DNA of 64,000 nt from Cohnella algarum (GTDB taxonomy: Bacteria; Bacillota; Bacilli; Paenibacillales; Paenibacillaceae), in contig NZ_JAFHKM010000002.1 of assembly GCF_016937515.1 (NCBI RefSeq), forward strand, positions 5,451,001-5,515,000. Reading direction: 5' to 3'. The position numbers and the translations under genes were made by a program. Position 1 is the stretch's first letter, and each line of letters opens with the position of its first letter. This document shows, in pieces, positions 26,241-35,050 of this stretch. The notes beneath the pieces are model-generated. The model was not told the origin of the DNA. It searched no databases and saw only the letters and a program-made list of their open reading frames with translations.

Positions 26241-27980
26241 TTATACCGGCTGCTTGCTGTTGTCTCTGGACCGGTTGATCGACGGGCGGAACTTGCTTCT
26301 CGGAATCGGCCTTCTGAAAATGACGCCGATCAGGGCATTTGCATTGAACGGCACCAACGGCCACATGAAAGGAGCGTTGAACGACCGCATGAGCGCCAGC
26401 CAGACGAAGATGACCGTGGAGCCCACGACAAACCCTTCGGCGTTGAACAAAAAAGTGGCGACCAGCAGCACGAGCCTGACGATCCGGTTGGCGAAGCCGA
26501 GCTCGTAGCTTGGGGTGGCGAACATGCCGACCGCCGCCACGGCCATGTACAATATGACTTCGTTTACGAACAATCCGGTCTGCACCGCGATATCGCCGAT
26601 CAGAATGGCGGAGATCAGGGACATCGCCGTCACGAGCGGCGCGGGCGTGTGCACCGAAGCGAGCCGCAGCAGATCGAGGCCGAGCTCGACCAAAATAAAC
26701 TGCAAAATGAGCGGCAGATCGCCCTTTTCGTTCACGCCGATAAACCACAGCCACTCCGGCCGAAGCTGCGGATTTTGCGCGTACAAGAACCAAAGGGGGA
26801 GCAAAAACACCGAAGCCAGCATCCCGAAAAAACGCACCCACCGCAAATAGGTGCCGATGGCCGGACTTTGGCGGTTTTCCTCGGCATGCTGGATCAGATC
26901 GAAATACGTGGTGGGCAGCAGCATGATGCTCGGCGACGTGTCGACGATGACGGTGACGCTGCCGTCAAGCAAATGCGCGGCCACGACGTCCGGACGCTCC
27001 GAGTAGCGCACGAGCGGAAACGGATTCCAGCCCGTTTTGACCGTCATTTCTTCCAACTGCTTGTCGGCCAGCGGAATGCCGTCGATGTTCACCGCCTGGA
27101 TTTTGTCGCGAACGGATTCGACCAGCTTGCGGTCGGCAATGTCCTCGATATAGCCGATCGCGACGTCGGTCTGCGTTCGCGTGCCGACTTTCAGGATCTC
27201 GAACCGCAACTTCGGATCGCGCAGCCTGCGTCGAATAAGCGCGACGTTGACGAGCAGCGTTTCGACGAACCCGTCCCTGCTGCCGCGCACCACCTTCTCC
27301 AGCGCCGGCTCTTCCGGATTTCGATTCGGATACTGCTTCGCGTCGATGAGCAGAACGGTATCCTCTCCGTCCACGTAAAACGCGGAATTGCCCATCATGA
27401 CGTCGTTGATCATTTCGGACATCGATTGCGACTTGCGGACCTGGACCGCCGGCAAATAATAGGTAAAGAACGATTCGAGCGCGTCATGGCTTAACGATTG
27501 CGGCTCGAGGAACGTCAGGCGCTTGACGATTTCCGTAAGCGACGGATCCTTCGTCAGCGAGCTGATAAAAAGTAGGGCCGTTTCGCGATCCCCGAACGTC
27601 ATTTGCCTTACTTGCACGTCAAAATTGAATTCGAGGCCGATCCGTTCGCGCAGCTTGTCCATCCACTCGTCCATACGCGGAGGGATTCGGTCTTCGGGCG
27701 GGATGTCGTTTTGATGTTGCTGACGAGGCGCGGGCCCGTCTTCTTCCCGCGCTTCCTCGTTCTCATCGGGCGGGACCTCGTTTTCATGATGCTGACGAAG
27801 CGCCGGCCTGTCTTCTTCCTTCGCTTCCTCGCGCTTCTCGCGGCGCAGCATCTGCTCGATCGTCTTCGGTTTTTTGATGGCGGAAAACTCGTGCTCCGAG
27901 TCGTCCGGCCCGCCGCCGCGGGATTCGGGAGGCCGAGGCTCGCGGTCGAGATTCATGGGGCCGTGTTCGGTCGTTTCCAT
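26241..27980 (-). CDS. spoVAF: GerA-family spore protein SpoVAF with extended N-terminus
   Basis: The 579 residues contain the GerA A-subunit pattern: a soluble N-terminal half (DRETALLFISSLTKDPSLTE, later YIEDIADRKLVESVRDKIQA and DTSPSIMLLPTTYFDL) and a membrane C-terminal half with about five helices. SpoVAF belongs to the spore membrane machinery for dipicolinic acid movement and germination. It is longer than the roughly 490 residues of B. subtilis SpoVAF because of an acidic N-terminal extension with a duplicated 24-residue module (about residues 52-100). It follows spoVAB by 21 bases. Confidence 0.9.
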   Translation of the reverse strand: METTEHGPMNLDREPRPPESRGGGPDDSEHEFSAIKKPKTIEQMLRREKREEAKEEDRPALRQHHENEVPPDENEEAREEDGPAPRQQHQNDIPPEDRIPPRMDEWMDKLRERIGLEFNFDVQVRQMTFGDRETALLFISSLTKDPSLTEIVKRLTFLEPQSLSHDALESFFTYYLPAVQVRKSQSMSEMINDVMMGNSAFYVDGEDTVLLIDAKQYPNRNPEEPALEKVVRGSRDGFVETLLVNVALIRRRLRDPKLRFEILKVGTRTQTDVAIGYIEDIADRKLVESVRDKIQAVNIDGIPLADKQLEEMTVKTGWNPFPLVRYSERPDVVAAHLLDGSVTVIVDTSPSIMLLPTTYFDLIQHAEENRQSPAIGTYLRWVRFFGMLASVFLLPLWFLYAQNPQLRPEWLWFIGVNEKGDLPLILQFILVELGLDLLRLASVHTPAPLVTAMSLISAILIGDIAVQTGLFVNEVILYMAVAAVGMFATPSYELGFANRIVRLVLLVATFLFNAEGFVVGSTVIFVWLALMRSFNAPFMWPLVPFNANALIGVIFRRPIPRSKFRPSINRSRDNSKQPV

Positions 27981-28001
27981 GGCTATTCGCTCCTTCTTGC
28001 G

Positions 28002-28430
28002 TTATTCGGGCTGCAGCAGCAGCCAATCGACGATGGATCCCGCCACCTTTCCGAGAACCATCGCCATCAGCAGCGCGAACAGATACCGGTCCAATCGAAG
28101 GCGTTTGGCAAAAATGGGGATGACGTTCAGCACCTCCGTGAGCGCGGCCGCCATCATGCCGACGAAAATTCCGCTAAGCAAGGACGGCACGAACAAAACC
28201 GTCGCCGGCAGCGGCGTCTCCCAGTGAAACAGATCGGCGGCGCACCAAAACAGCGTTCCCGACAGGAGGGCGGATTCGAACACGATCGAGCGCCTGTAGG
28301 CGCGAGTCAGCTGCACGAGCCGGGGAACGACGTCGAGTACGATCAAAAGCGCGACGAACGCGCTTCCGACCGCAACGCCGCCGGCCAATCCCGCTACGGC
28401 CAGTCCGAGTCCGCCCCAAAGCTCACGCAT
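28002..28430 (-). CDS. spoVAB: Stage V sporulation protein AB
   Basis: The 142-residue protein is almost wholly hydrophobic with four to five membrane helices, and carries the family pattern GLAGGVAVGSAFVALLIVLD followed by PRLVQLTRA and LSGIFVGMMAAALTEVLNV. SpoVAB lies in the inner forespore membrane and is part of the SpoVA system for dipicolinate uptake. Its start overlaps the end of spoVAA by 8 bases, and spoVAF follows directly. spoVAC, spoVAD and spoVAE are not present between AB and AF. Confidence 0.9.
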   Translation of the reverse strand: MRELWGGLGLAVAGLAGGVAVGSAFVALLIVLDVVPRLVQLTRAYRRSIVFESALLSGTLFWCAADLFHWETPLPATVLFVPSLLSGIFVGMMAAALTEVLNVIPIFAKRLRLDRYLFALLMAMVLGKVAGSIVDWLLLQPE

Positions 28431-29055
28431 CCGGCTTGCCTCCCCCGGCTTCGTGTTTTTTCCGGTATTCTTCCGTAATGACGTAATGGTTCACGTTCTC
28501 CTGGTACATGAACATTTCCACCTCGAGCGGATTCGGCTCGTCGTTGAGCCGCCGCTTGAACAGACGGTTGAAAAACAGCAGCATGCCGAGTCCGAGCCCG
28601 ATCGAATAAGGGATTTGGAACAGCCACGGGTGCCATTCCCTCCGGCCGGTCATCAGCTCCGTTATCCGCTTTTGGACTTCCGGCATATCCACGTCCGCGT
28701 GAAAGTTGATGATCGTCATGCCCGAGCCGAAAAAAAGCACGAGCCAGGCGGCGACGAGCAGCGCGCGCCGCGGCCGGATCGTCCCTCGTTCGGCCACCTC
28801 GACCAACACGTGCGGCGCTCCGAACGCTTCCACGAGCATGTCCGGCATCGCGTCGCGGATTTTGCGGACGATTTGCAGCATGTCGATGACGATCAGGCTG
28901 CCGTCTTCCGGCTTGACGGTCCAAACCGGAAGGGCGGCGAGCTTCCGTTTCGCCGCCTCTCCCGTCTCCAGCGCCGCAATGCTTCCGAGCGTGATGACCG
29001 CCTTCGGGGGTACGACGACGCGCCGCCGCAAACGCAAATATACCGTATTGTCCAT
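28423..29055 (-). CDS. spoVAA: Stage V sporulation protein AA
   Basis: The 210-residue protein has a soluble N-terminal half starting MDNTVYLRLRRRVVV and two membrane helices in the C-terminal half (ALLVAAWLVLFFGSGMTIIN and PYSIGLGLGMLLFFNRLF), followed by a cytoplasmic tail. This is the layout of SpoVAA. ATG 29055 follows GGAAGGGGAGGGGG; the longer frame upstream is not coding-like. The gene is separated from sigF by a strong terminator, so the spoVA genes probably have their own promoter, as with sigma-G control in B. subtilis, although I could not find a convincing one. Confidence 0.9.
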   Translation of the reverse strand: MDNTVYLRLRRRVVVPPKAVITLGSIAALETGEAAKRKLAALPVWTVKPEDGSLIVIDMLQIVRKIRDAMPDMLVEAFGAPHVLVEVAERGTIRPRRALLVAAWLVLFFGSGMTIINFHADVDMPEVQKRITELMTGRREWHPWLFQIPYSIGLGLGMLLFFNRLFKRRLNDEPNPLEVEMFMYQENVNHYVITEEYRKKHEAGGGKPDA

Positions 29056-29145
29056 CGGGCGCCCCCTCCCTTCCCATGCTTTCGAAATCCGGCTGCCGCT
29101 TCGGAGCCGCCGCTGGCATATCCTGTAGTATGAGACGAATGCGGC

Positions 29146-29199
29146 CAAAAAAAACGCCGGGAACGGCAAGCGTCTTCGCGCTTCGCCGTTCCCGGCGTT
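29146..29199 (-). terminator. Strong terminator between sigF and spoVAA
   Basis: On the minus strand CGCCGGGAACGGC pairs with GCCGTTCCCGGCG and is followed by eight T. It follows the sigF stop by only a few bases and separates the spoIIA operon from spoVA. Confidence 0.9.
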
Positions 29200-29205
29200 C
29201 GCCCG

Positions 29206-29964
29206 TCACTGGGCGATCTGATTTTTGATGTTTTGCAATATTTTTTTCTCCAGCCGGCTGACCTGCACCTGCGAAATGCCGAGCCGGCTTGCGACCTCGG
29301 ACTGCGTCTGGTCGCGGAAGTACCGCAAAAACACGATGAGCCGTTCCCTGTCGCTCAGGCTCTGAATGGCCTGCGTAAGCGCCATTTTGTCGAACCACTT
29401 CTCCTGGGACTCGTCGGCGATCTGGTCCATCAGCGTGATCGGATCGCCGTCGTTTTCGAACACCGTTTCGTGGATCGAGGTCGGCGGCTTGTTCGCTTCC
29501 TGCGCGAAGACGATATCTTCGGGCGTCGACCCGATTTCGTCGGCGACCTCGCCGATCGTCGGCTGGCGACCGAGCCGCTTGGACAGCTCGTCCTTCGCCT
29601 TGCGGATACGGTTCGCCATCTCCTTCAGCGACCGGCTCACCTTCAGCGTCCCGTCGTCCCGCAAAAATCGCTGGATTTCCCCGATGATCATCGGCACGGC
29701 GTACGTCGAAAACTTGACGTCATACCCGAGATCGAACTTGTCGACCGATTTCAGCAGGCCGATGCACCCGATTTGAAACAGATCCTCGGAATCGTACCCC
29801 CGTCCGGAAAACCGCTGAACGACGGACCAGACGAGCCGAATATTGTTTGACACCAGCGTTTCCCTCGCCGCGCTGTCTCCGGATTGGCTCAGCGCAATCA
29901 GGCGCTTCACTTCCGCATCGTCCAAATATCCCGGCGGCGACGTTCGCTTCGCTTCCAATTCCAT
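29206..29964 (-). CDS. sigF: RNA polymerase sporulation sigma factor SigF
   Basis: SigF (252 residues) is the first forespore-specific sigma factor. The sequence holds region 2 (DLFQIGCIGLLKSVDKFDLG and YAVPMIIGEIQRFLRDDG), region 3 (SLKEMANRIRKAKDEL) and region 4 with a helix-turn-helix (SEVASRLGISQVQVSRLEKK). It lies 24 bases after the gene for its anti-sigma factor SpoIIAB and is the last gene of the spoIIA operon, as in all Bacillales. SpoIIAB holds it inactive until SpoIIAA is dephosphorylated by SpoIIE, which is not in this window. Confidence 0.97.
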   Translation of the reverse strand: MELEAKRTSPPGYLDDAEVKRLIALSQSGDSAARETLVSNNIRLVWSVVQRFSGRGYDSEDLFQIGCIGLLKSVDKFDLGYDVKFSTYAVPMIIGEIQRFLRDDGTLKVSRSLKEMANRIRKAKDELSKRLGRQPTIGEVADEIGSTPEDIVFAQEANKPPTSIHETVFENDGDPITLMDQIADESQEKWFDKMALTQAIQSLSDRERLIVFLRYFRDQTQSEVASRLGISQVQVSRLEKKILQNIKNQIAQ

Positions 29965-29988
29965 GCTTCCAACCCCTGCCGCGCGGAT

Positions 29989-30435
29989 TTAATTGTAGAG
30001 CGCTTTTTTGGATTCGATGCGTTTCTTCATCCACAGCCGCGTGCCTTTGCCCTGCTCGCTCGCCACTTCGAATTCGTCCATGAAGTTTTCGATGATCGTG
30101 AAGCCCATGCCCGACCTTTCCAGCTCGGGGCGCGAAGTGTACAAAGGCTGGCGCGCCAGATCGATATCTTCGATGCCGCGCCCTTCGTCGCTGACCGTAA
30201 TCGCGACGGTGTCGGCCTCGATCTCCGCTTCGACGCGAACGACTCCGGTCGGCTCGTTTTCATAGCCGTGAATGATCGCGTTCGTGACCGCTTCGGAAAC
30301 GACCGTCTTGATGTCGTTCAGCTGCTCCATCGTCGGATCCAGTTGCGACACGAAGGCGGCGACCGCGACTCTCGCAAACGCTTCGTTCTCGGAACGACTG
30401 GCAAACGATAGCTTCATAAAATTGGCTGCGCTCAT
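29989..30435 (-). CDS. spoIIAB: Anti-sigma-F factor and SpoIIAA kinase SpoIIAB
   Basis: SpoIIAB binds SigF and phosphorylates SpoIIAA on serine. The 148-residue protein is a GHKL ATPase with the N-box [12 protein letters not shown], the G1 box [10 protein letters not shown] and the later [14 protein letters not shown] and [13 protein letters not shown] 30435 has GGAGGT at seven bases and overlaps the spoIIAA stop as ATGA, giving coupled translation of the kinase and its substrate. The frame extends 37 codons further upstream inside spoIIAA, which is not used. Confidence 0.96.
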   Translation of the reverse strand: MSAANFMKLSFASRSENEAFARVAVAAFVSQLDPTMEQLNDIKTVVSEAVTNAIIHGYENEPTGVVRVEAEIEADTVAITVSDEGRGIEDIDLARQPLYTSRPELERSGMGFTIIENFMDEFEVASEQGKGTRLWMKKRIESKKALYN

Positions 30436-30785
30436 GATACGACCTCCAGACTGGCGAGTGCCGAGCGTTCCGTGTCGTAGAAGGAGATAATTTTGAACAA
30501 CCCCGACAGCTCGAACAACCGTTTGACGTTCGCGTGCGTGTCGCATACGACCATTTTGCCCCCGCGGCTTTTCACCAGCTTGTAGCGCCCCAGGATGACG
30601 CCGAGTCCGGAACTGTCCATAAACTGCAAATCTCGCAAACTGAGCAAAACATGATCGCAGCGTCCGCGCAAAATCGCATCCTCCATTTTAAACCGGACGA
30701 TATCCGCGGTATGATGATCCAGCTCGCCTCTCAAGCGAACGATGAGCACGTTGCGGTGCTGCTCCAGCTCCACTTGCAAACTCAT
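30432..30785 (-). CDS. spoIIAA: Anti-sigma-F factor antagonist SpoIIAA
   Basis: SpoIIAA is a STAS-domain protein (117 residues) that, when unphosphorylated, pulls SpoIIAB off SigF. The phospho-acceptor serine lies in [14 protein letters not shown]. The start [20 protein letters not shown] is canonical and GGGAGGAG precedes it. A good sigma-H promoter lies about 58 bases upstream, matching the known control of spoIIA at the onset of sporulation. Confidence 0.96.
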   Translation of the reverse strand: MSLQVELEQHRNVLIVRLRGELDHHTADIVRFKMEDAILRGRCDHVLLSLRDLQFMDSSGLGVILGRYKLVKSRGGKMVVCDTHANVKRLFELSGLFKIISFYDTERSALASLEVVS

Positions 30786-30843
30786 GCCGATTCTCCTCCC
30801 ACCTTAACATGACCGTCTCCTGCTTCCCGGCTCTATTCTCCCA

Positions 30844-30871
30844 ATTCTACGGCCGCGAGCCGCATTCCTGC
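30844..30871 (-). promoter_or_regulatory. Sigma-H promoter of spoIIAA-spoIIAB-sigF
   Basis: On the minus strand GCAGGAATG is followed after 12 bases by GTAGAAT, matching the sigma-H consensus RnAGGAwww-N11-12-RnnGAAT at nearly every position. It ends about 58 bases before the spoIIAA ATG. Confidence 0.75.
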
Positions 30872-31036
30872 CCCCCGACAAAACTAGAAAAAGCCCCCGT
30901 TTACCCGACAAAATACGGCAAAGAGGCGTTGGCGGCCGGGAGCCGGAATCGCCTTCGGGAAGGGCCATGCCGGCATCATTCGAACGCCGCAAAACCGGCT
31001 GCGCCCCCAACCCGGAGGCGCACCCGGTCCCATCCG

Positions 31037-32251
31037 CTATTCGTTCATAAACAGCTTGCCGGCCGATCGCTTGAACAGCGTCCACAATCCCGCGCGTCCG
31101 ACGGATTCGGGAGCTTCGACCGGGAATTCGCTCATCACTTCGTCGCCGCGGTAGACGATGATTTTGCCGACCTGCTGCCCGGCTTCGACCGGAGCGGTCA
31201 CCTTGTCGTACAGCACCAGCTCGTGGCGGATGTTGCGGCCGGCGTCGCCCTTGCGCACGAGCACGCTGTACGAACGGTCGGCCACGAGCGGCACCTTCGC
31301 GGTCTCTCCCTTTTCGACCTGGAGGGTTCCGATGGCGTCGCCCTTTTTGTAAATCGGCACGTTCGTAAATTGCGCGAAGGCGTAGTCGAACATTTTGGAC
31401 ACTTCCGCGTTGCGCGTTTTCGTATCCGGCTCGCCCAACACGACGGCGATCAGGCGCATGTTGTCGCGCCGTGCCGTTGCCGACAGGCAGTATTTCGCCT
31501 CGCCCGTGAAGCCGGTCTTCAGGCCGTCCGCCCCGTGGTAAAACCGGACGAGCTTGTTCGTGTTGACGAGCCAGAACGGTTTGGGCGATTCCTTGCGCAA
31601 GTAATCCTGATACATTCCGGTGTATTTCGTAATGCCTTCGTGCTTAAGCAGTTCGCGGGACATGATGGCGATGTCGCGGGCCGAAGAAGCGTGACCCGGC
31701 GACGGGAGGCCGTTGCAGTTGACGAAATGGGTATTCGTCATCCCGAGTTCCTTGGCTTTCTCGTTCATCATCTTGACGAACTCTTCCTCGGTGCCGGCCA
31801 GCTTTTCCGCGAGCGCGACCGAGGCGTCGTTGCCGGAAGCGAGCGCCACCCCTTTCAGCATCTCCTCCACCGTCATCTGTTCGCCCGGCTCCAGAAAAAT
31901 CTGCGAACCGCCCATCGAGGCGGCATATTCGCTCGTCTGCACGGGATCCGACAGCTTCAGCCGCCCTTCGTCGATCGCTTCCATGACCAGCAGCATCGTC
32001 ATGATCTTCGTGATGCTGGCGGGCGGCAGCTGCTCCTGGCTGTTCTTTTCGAAAATGACGGTTCCGCTGTCCGCGTCCATCAGTATGGCGGAACGGGCGG
32101 AGCTCGCGAGCTGCGCCTGGGGCGGATTCGCGCCCGGTTTGCTCTCTTCGGCCAGCGCCTGCTGCGGCCCGACCGCGAAAACAGCCGTCGTCATCGACAA
32201 CAAGCCGGCCGTCAGCAAACGAGTCCAAGGGCGATTGCGAAAAACGTTCAT
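31037..32251 (-). CDS. dacF: D-alanyl-D-alanine carboxypeptidase DacF
   Basis: The 404-residue protein is a low-molecular-weight penicillin-binding protein with a signal peptide (LLTAGLLSMTTAVFAVGPQQALA) and the motifs SITKIMTM (SxxK), SGNDAS (SxN) and KTGFTGEA (KTG), followed by a C-terminal beta domain (EKGETAKVPLVADRSYSVLV). It acts outside the membrane on peptidoglycan. Its place directly upstream of spoIIAA is that of forespore-expressed DacF in B. subtilis, which adjusts cortex cross-linking. About 250 bases separate it from spoIIAA. Confidence 0.93.
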   Translation of the reverse strand: MNVFRNRPWTRLLTAGLLSMTTAVFAVGPQQALAEESKPGANPPQAQLASSARSAILMDADSGTVIFEKNSQEQLPPASITKIMTMLLVMEAIDEGRLKLSDPVQTSEYAASMGGSQIFLEPGEQMTVEEMLKGVALASGNDASVALAEKLAGTEEEFVKMMNEKAKELGMTNTHFVNCNGLPSPGHASSARDIAIMSRELLKHEGITKYTGMYQDYLRKESPKPFWLVNTNKLVRFYHGADGLKTGFTGEAKYCLSATARRDNMRLIAVVLGEPDTKTRNAEVSKMFDYAFAQFTNVPIYKKGDAIGTLQVEKGETAKVPLVADRSYSVLVRKGDAGRNIRHELVLYDKVTAPVEAGQQVGKIIVYRGDEVMSEFPVEAPESVGRAGLWTLFKRSAGKLFMNE

Positions 32252-32350
32252 GTCGATTCGTTCCCCTCCGGAAATGGCGGTTTGGTAGCGTTATCGCTGC
32301 TTCCAACCAGTCTGCCCCGAGGCCGAACAAAATATTCCCAACCTTTCCGG

Positions 32351-33400
32351 TTATTCGATTTCCGCGAACATCTCGGCCAAACGGATTTTCCGGCCGGTTT
32401 TCGAGCTTTCGAGCGCTCCCAGCACCATCGCCATGCTTTGAATGTTGTCCCTGCAATCCGTGGCGGAGCGGCGGCCGGCGGCAAGCGAGGCGAACATCTC
32501 GTCCAGGCAGCCGTTATGGAACGTTCGGCCGCCCTCCGTCACCGGCGCGTCGACGCGCCGGCGATTTTTGTGAAAGCTGCCGGATGCGTCGACCAGCTCG
32601 ACCGTCTCGGCGAACGGGGCATCGTTCCCGTTCCAGATTGCGGTGCCTCTTTCCCCCATGATGCGCCACTCCGCTTCCCACGACGTCGGAACGCCTTCCG
32701 CGCACCAGGAGCCCCGATAGCAAAACACGGTGCCGTCCGACATTTCGAAAATGCAAACCGCCGCCGCGCTTCCCTCGTACCACGATCCGGGGGGATTGAA
32801 CTCCTGGCAATAGACCGTTACCGGATCCGAGCCTAGAATGAAGCGGGCCTGGTCGAACGTGTGGATCGCCATATCGAGCAGGAGCGGACTTTCCATCGCT
32901 TCGCGAAAGCCGCCGAAATGCGGCCCGAGAAAAAAATCGGCGCACGCGAATCCGGGCCGCCCGATCGTCCCGGAGGCGATCAGCTCCCGGTAGGCGCGGA
33001 TGCGCGGATCGTAGCGGCGGTTTTGCATGACGGCATGAAAGCGTCCGGTTTCGTCCGCTTTTTTGACGATGTCCGCGCATTCCGCAAGCGTAGCGGCGAG
33101 AGGCTTCTCGGCCATCACGTCGCAGCCGAGCGACATCGCCGTCGTCGCGATCCGGTGATGGGTCGCCGGCACCGTGACGTCGAACAGCAAATTGGCGCCG
33201 GACTCGCTTGCCGCCAGGCCGAGATCGGCGTAGACGCCGCAAGCAAGGCCGTAACGGTCGGCCATCGCCTGCGCGAGCTCCGGCTTGATATCGATGAGAG
33301 CGACGATTTCGGCATCCTCGCGGCCGAGCGCGTGCTCCACCCATGTCCTCGCCATGCTGCCGCAGCCGGCGACGGCGATCCGAAAACGCTTTTTCGACAT
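32351..33400 (-). CDS. Gfo/Idh/MocA family oxidoreductase
   Basis: The 349-residue protein has the N-terminal Rossmann fold (RIAVAGCGSMARTWVEHAL) and the family lysine motif AEKPLAAT, followed by the alpha/beta domain with FYLGPHFGG-like and DMAIHTFDQARFIL sequence; DMAIHTFDQ includes the aspartate and histidine expected in the active site. Family members are NAD(P)-dependent sugar, inositol or dehydro-sugar oxidoreductases. The substrate is unknown. It is divergently transcribed from an AraC-type regulator that probably controls it. Confidence 0.88.
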   Translation of the reverse strand: MSKKRFRIAVAGCGSMARTWVEHALGREDAEIVALIDIKPELAQAMADRYGLACGVYADLGLAASESGANLLFDVTVPATHHRIATTAMSLGCDVMAEKPLAATLAECADIVKKADETGRFHAVMQNRRYDPRIRAYRELIASGTIGRPGFACADFFLGPHFGGFREAMESPLLLDMAIHTFDQARFILGSDPVTVYCQEFNPPGSWYEGSAAAVCIFEMSDGTVFCYRGSWCAEGVPTSWEAEWRIMGERGTAIWNGNDAPFAETVELVDASGSFHKNRRRVDAPVTEGGRTFHNGCLDEMFASLAAGRRSATDCRDNIQSMAMVLGALESSKTGRKIRLAEMFAEIE

Positions 33401-33524
33401 TTTTGCGCACCCCGTTTATAATGGATTTACTCGGAATTCACTTCGATTATAGCCGGGTAAGCAAGCGTTTTCTCTATTCAATCTTGGCTGAAAACAGACG
33501 AATCTTGTGCGAAGGGAACTTGCG

Positions 33525-34337
33525 ATGACCTATCCGATCAACTTGCGGGAAAACACCGTCCTGCCGGACAAGAGCTACCCCGTCAATTTTTTTGCGAACC
33601 GTCCTCTCGCCGGGGCCGGGCAAGGCGTGCTGTACTTGCATTGGCACGAGCATATCGAAATCATCGTCATGAAAAAAGGTTCCGCGCTGTTTCTCATCGA
33701 CAGCCTTCCGTTCGAAGCCGATGCGGGCGACGCGCTCGTCGTGCCGTCCGGAAGCCTGCATGTCGGCTACAACCGGTCCGACCTCCCCGTCGAATACGTC
33801 TCGATCGTCGCAAGCCCCGCCCTGTTCGGCGATTCGGCCCGCGATCCGGTCTTCGAGGCCTTCGTCAAGCCGTTCCTGGAAGGACAGATTTCCTTTCCGA
33901 TGAAGCTGGACGGCCTCGACCCGGAAAACGCGCGGCTGATCGCGCTCCTTGACGATGCGATCGCCGAATTCAAAAGCAAGCGGCTGGCCTATCAGCTCGT
34001 CGTCAAAAACGATTTGCTGCTCGTTTTTGCGCTTCTGTCCCGTTCGCTACTCCCCGCCGCTCCCGCGCGAAACGCAGCCGAACCTACTTTTCGCAACCGT
34101 GACCGGTTCAAATCGCTGCTCGCCCGGATGGAATCGAACCCTTCCGGCCGGACCTTCATCGATTATTCGAACCTGCTGCGGATGAACGAAGCGCTGCGGC
34201 TGCTGCGGCAGAGCGACCTGACGGTGACCGAAATCGCCGAAAGCATCGGATGCGGCAATCCGAACTATTTTACGAAGCTGTTCAAGCAATATTTCGGGCA
34301 TACGCCCTCGCAGGCGAGAAAGCAAGAGCTGCCTTAA
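33525..34337 (+). CDS. AraC family regulator with a shortened DNA-binding domain
   Basis: The 270 residues begin with a cupin-type sensor domain (WHEHIEIIVMKKGSALFLID) as in sugar-responsive AraC proteins. The C-terminal half should contain two helix-turn-helix motifs. The second is intact (LTVTEIAESIGCGNPNYFTKLFKQYFGHTPSQARK region), but the first is missing: RDRFKSLLARMESNPSG runs directly into RTFIDYSNLLRMNEALRLL, so about 28 residues that should hold helices 2-3 are absent. The frame is open, so this is an internal in-frame deletion or divergence. ATG 33525 has AAGGGAA upstream. DNA binding may be impaired. Confidence 0.8.
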   Translation: MTYPINLRENTVLPDKSYPVNFFANRPLAGAGQGVLYLHWHEHIEIIVMKKGSALFLIDSLPFEADAGDALVVPSGSLHVGYNRSDLPVEYVSIVASPALFGDSARDPVFEAFVKPFLEGQISFPMKLDGLDPENARLIALLDDAIAEFKSKRLAYQLVVKNDLLLVFALLSRSLLPAAPARNAAEPTFRNRDRFKSLLARMESNPSGRTFIDYSNLLRMNEALRLLRQSDLTVTEIAESIGCGNPNYFTKLFKQYFGHTPSQARKQELP

Positions 34338-34426
34338 TCGGCCGGGGCTGCCAATGGTTCGATCGGCTTATTCGGTCGTTTCTCCCGATATCAAAGGATC
34401 TCTTGGGAAACGGGGTGATCGTTCGG

Positions 34427-35009
34427 ATGAAAATGAAAGAGGTTCTGGCTTTGATCGGATTTGCGGCGCTTCTGTGCGCAGCCGTGGCGTTGCCGTCCGC
34501 CGACACAAAAGCTTCAGGAGAAGCCACGTTGATGGACGAATTACGGGCAGGCACCGCGCATATCCGGCATGAGGAACCGATGTTTGCGCAAATGAAGGAC
34601 AAGGAAGTCGTTCAGGCCATCGTGGACAGCTGGGACCGGAGCGAAGCGATCTTGCGAAGGTATTGGGACCGCGAGCTCACCGCTTAAAAACGGCTGGCAG
34701 CGGATCAACAGCGCGGACGCGGGCATCGAGTTTACGAATTTTTTGACCCAGAAGGAGGCTTTTTCGTTCAATGCGGCAATTATGGGGAAAGCGCATCGAG
34801 CCGCCTTGCAGGTCGGGGATTTTTGACCGGCGCTGCTGCTGAACAAAGAGGAAGGCAAAGCGGTCCTCTTCTGGGAACGCAAAGACGGAACCGCCGTCGC
34901 GGTCACGCTTCTGACCAGAGAAAACGAGGACGGAAGCCGGGATTGGTACGAAAAGGGGCCGGCAGAGGAAGTTGCGGCCGCGCCGAGCGGAGGAGCCTCC
35001 GACCTTTAA
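34427..35009 (+). pseudogene. Decayed gene for a small exported protein (frameshift plus stop)
   Basis: An ATG at 34427 opens an 86-codon frame with a signal peptide (VLALIGFAALLCAAVALPSA). It stops at 34685 within TTAAAAA. Shifting by one base there restores a further 107 codons (NGWQRINSADAGIEF..., KAVLFWERKDGTAVAVTLL..., ending at 35009) with gene-like codon use, interrupted by one in-frame TGA near 34822. The two lesions indicate a broken gene of about 190 residues. No family is recognised. It follows the AraC-type gene on the same strand. Confidence 0.7.
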
Positions 35010-35050
35010 ATGTTCGTGGCATAGGGTCGGCAAGGCGTTTAGCGCACGGA

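Noticed and set aside
29056..29145. Sigma-G promoter of spoVAA
   Set aside because: CATACTA resembles a sigma-G -10, but no acceptable -35 lies 16-18 bases upstream because that position is the terminator T-run.
30804..31085. A 93-codon frame between dacF and spoIIAA
   Set aside because: It overlaps the end of dacF and the sigma-H promoter of spoIIAA, and has no start signal or motif.
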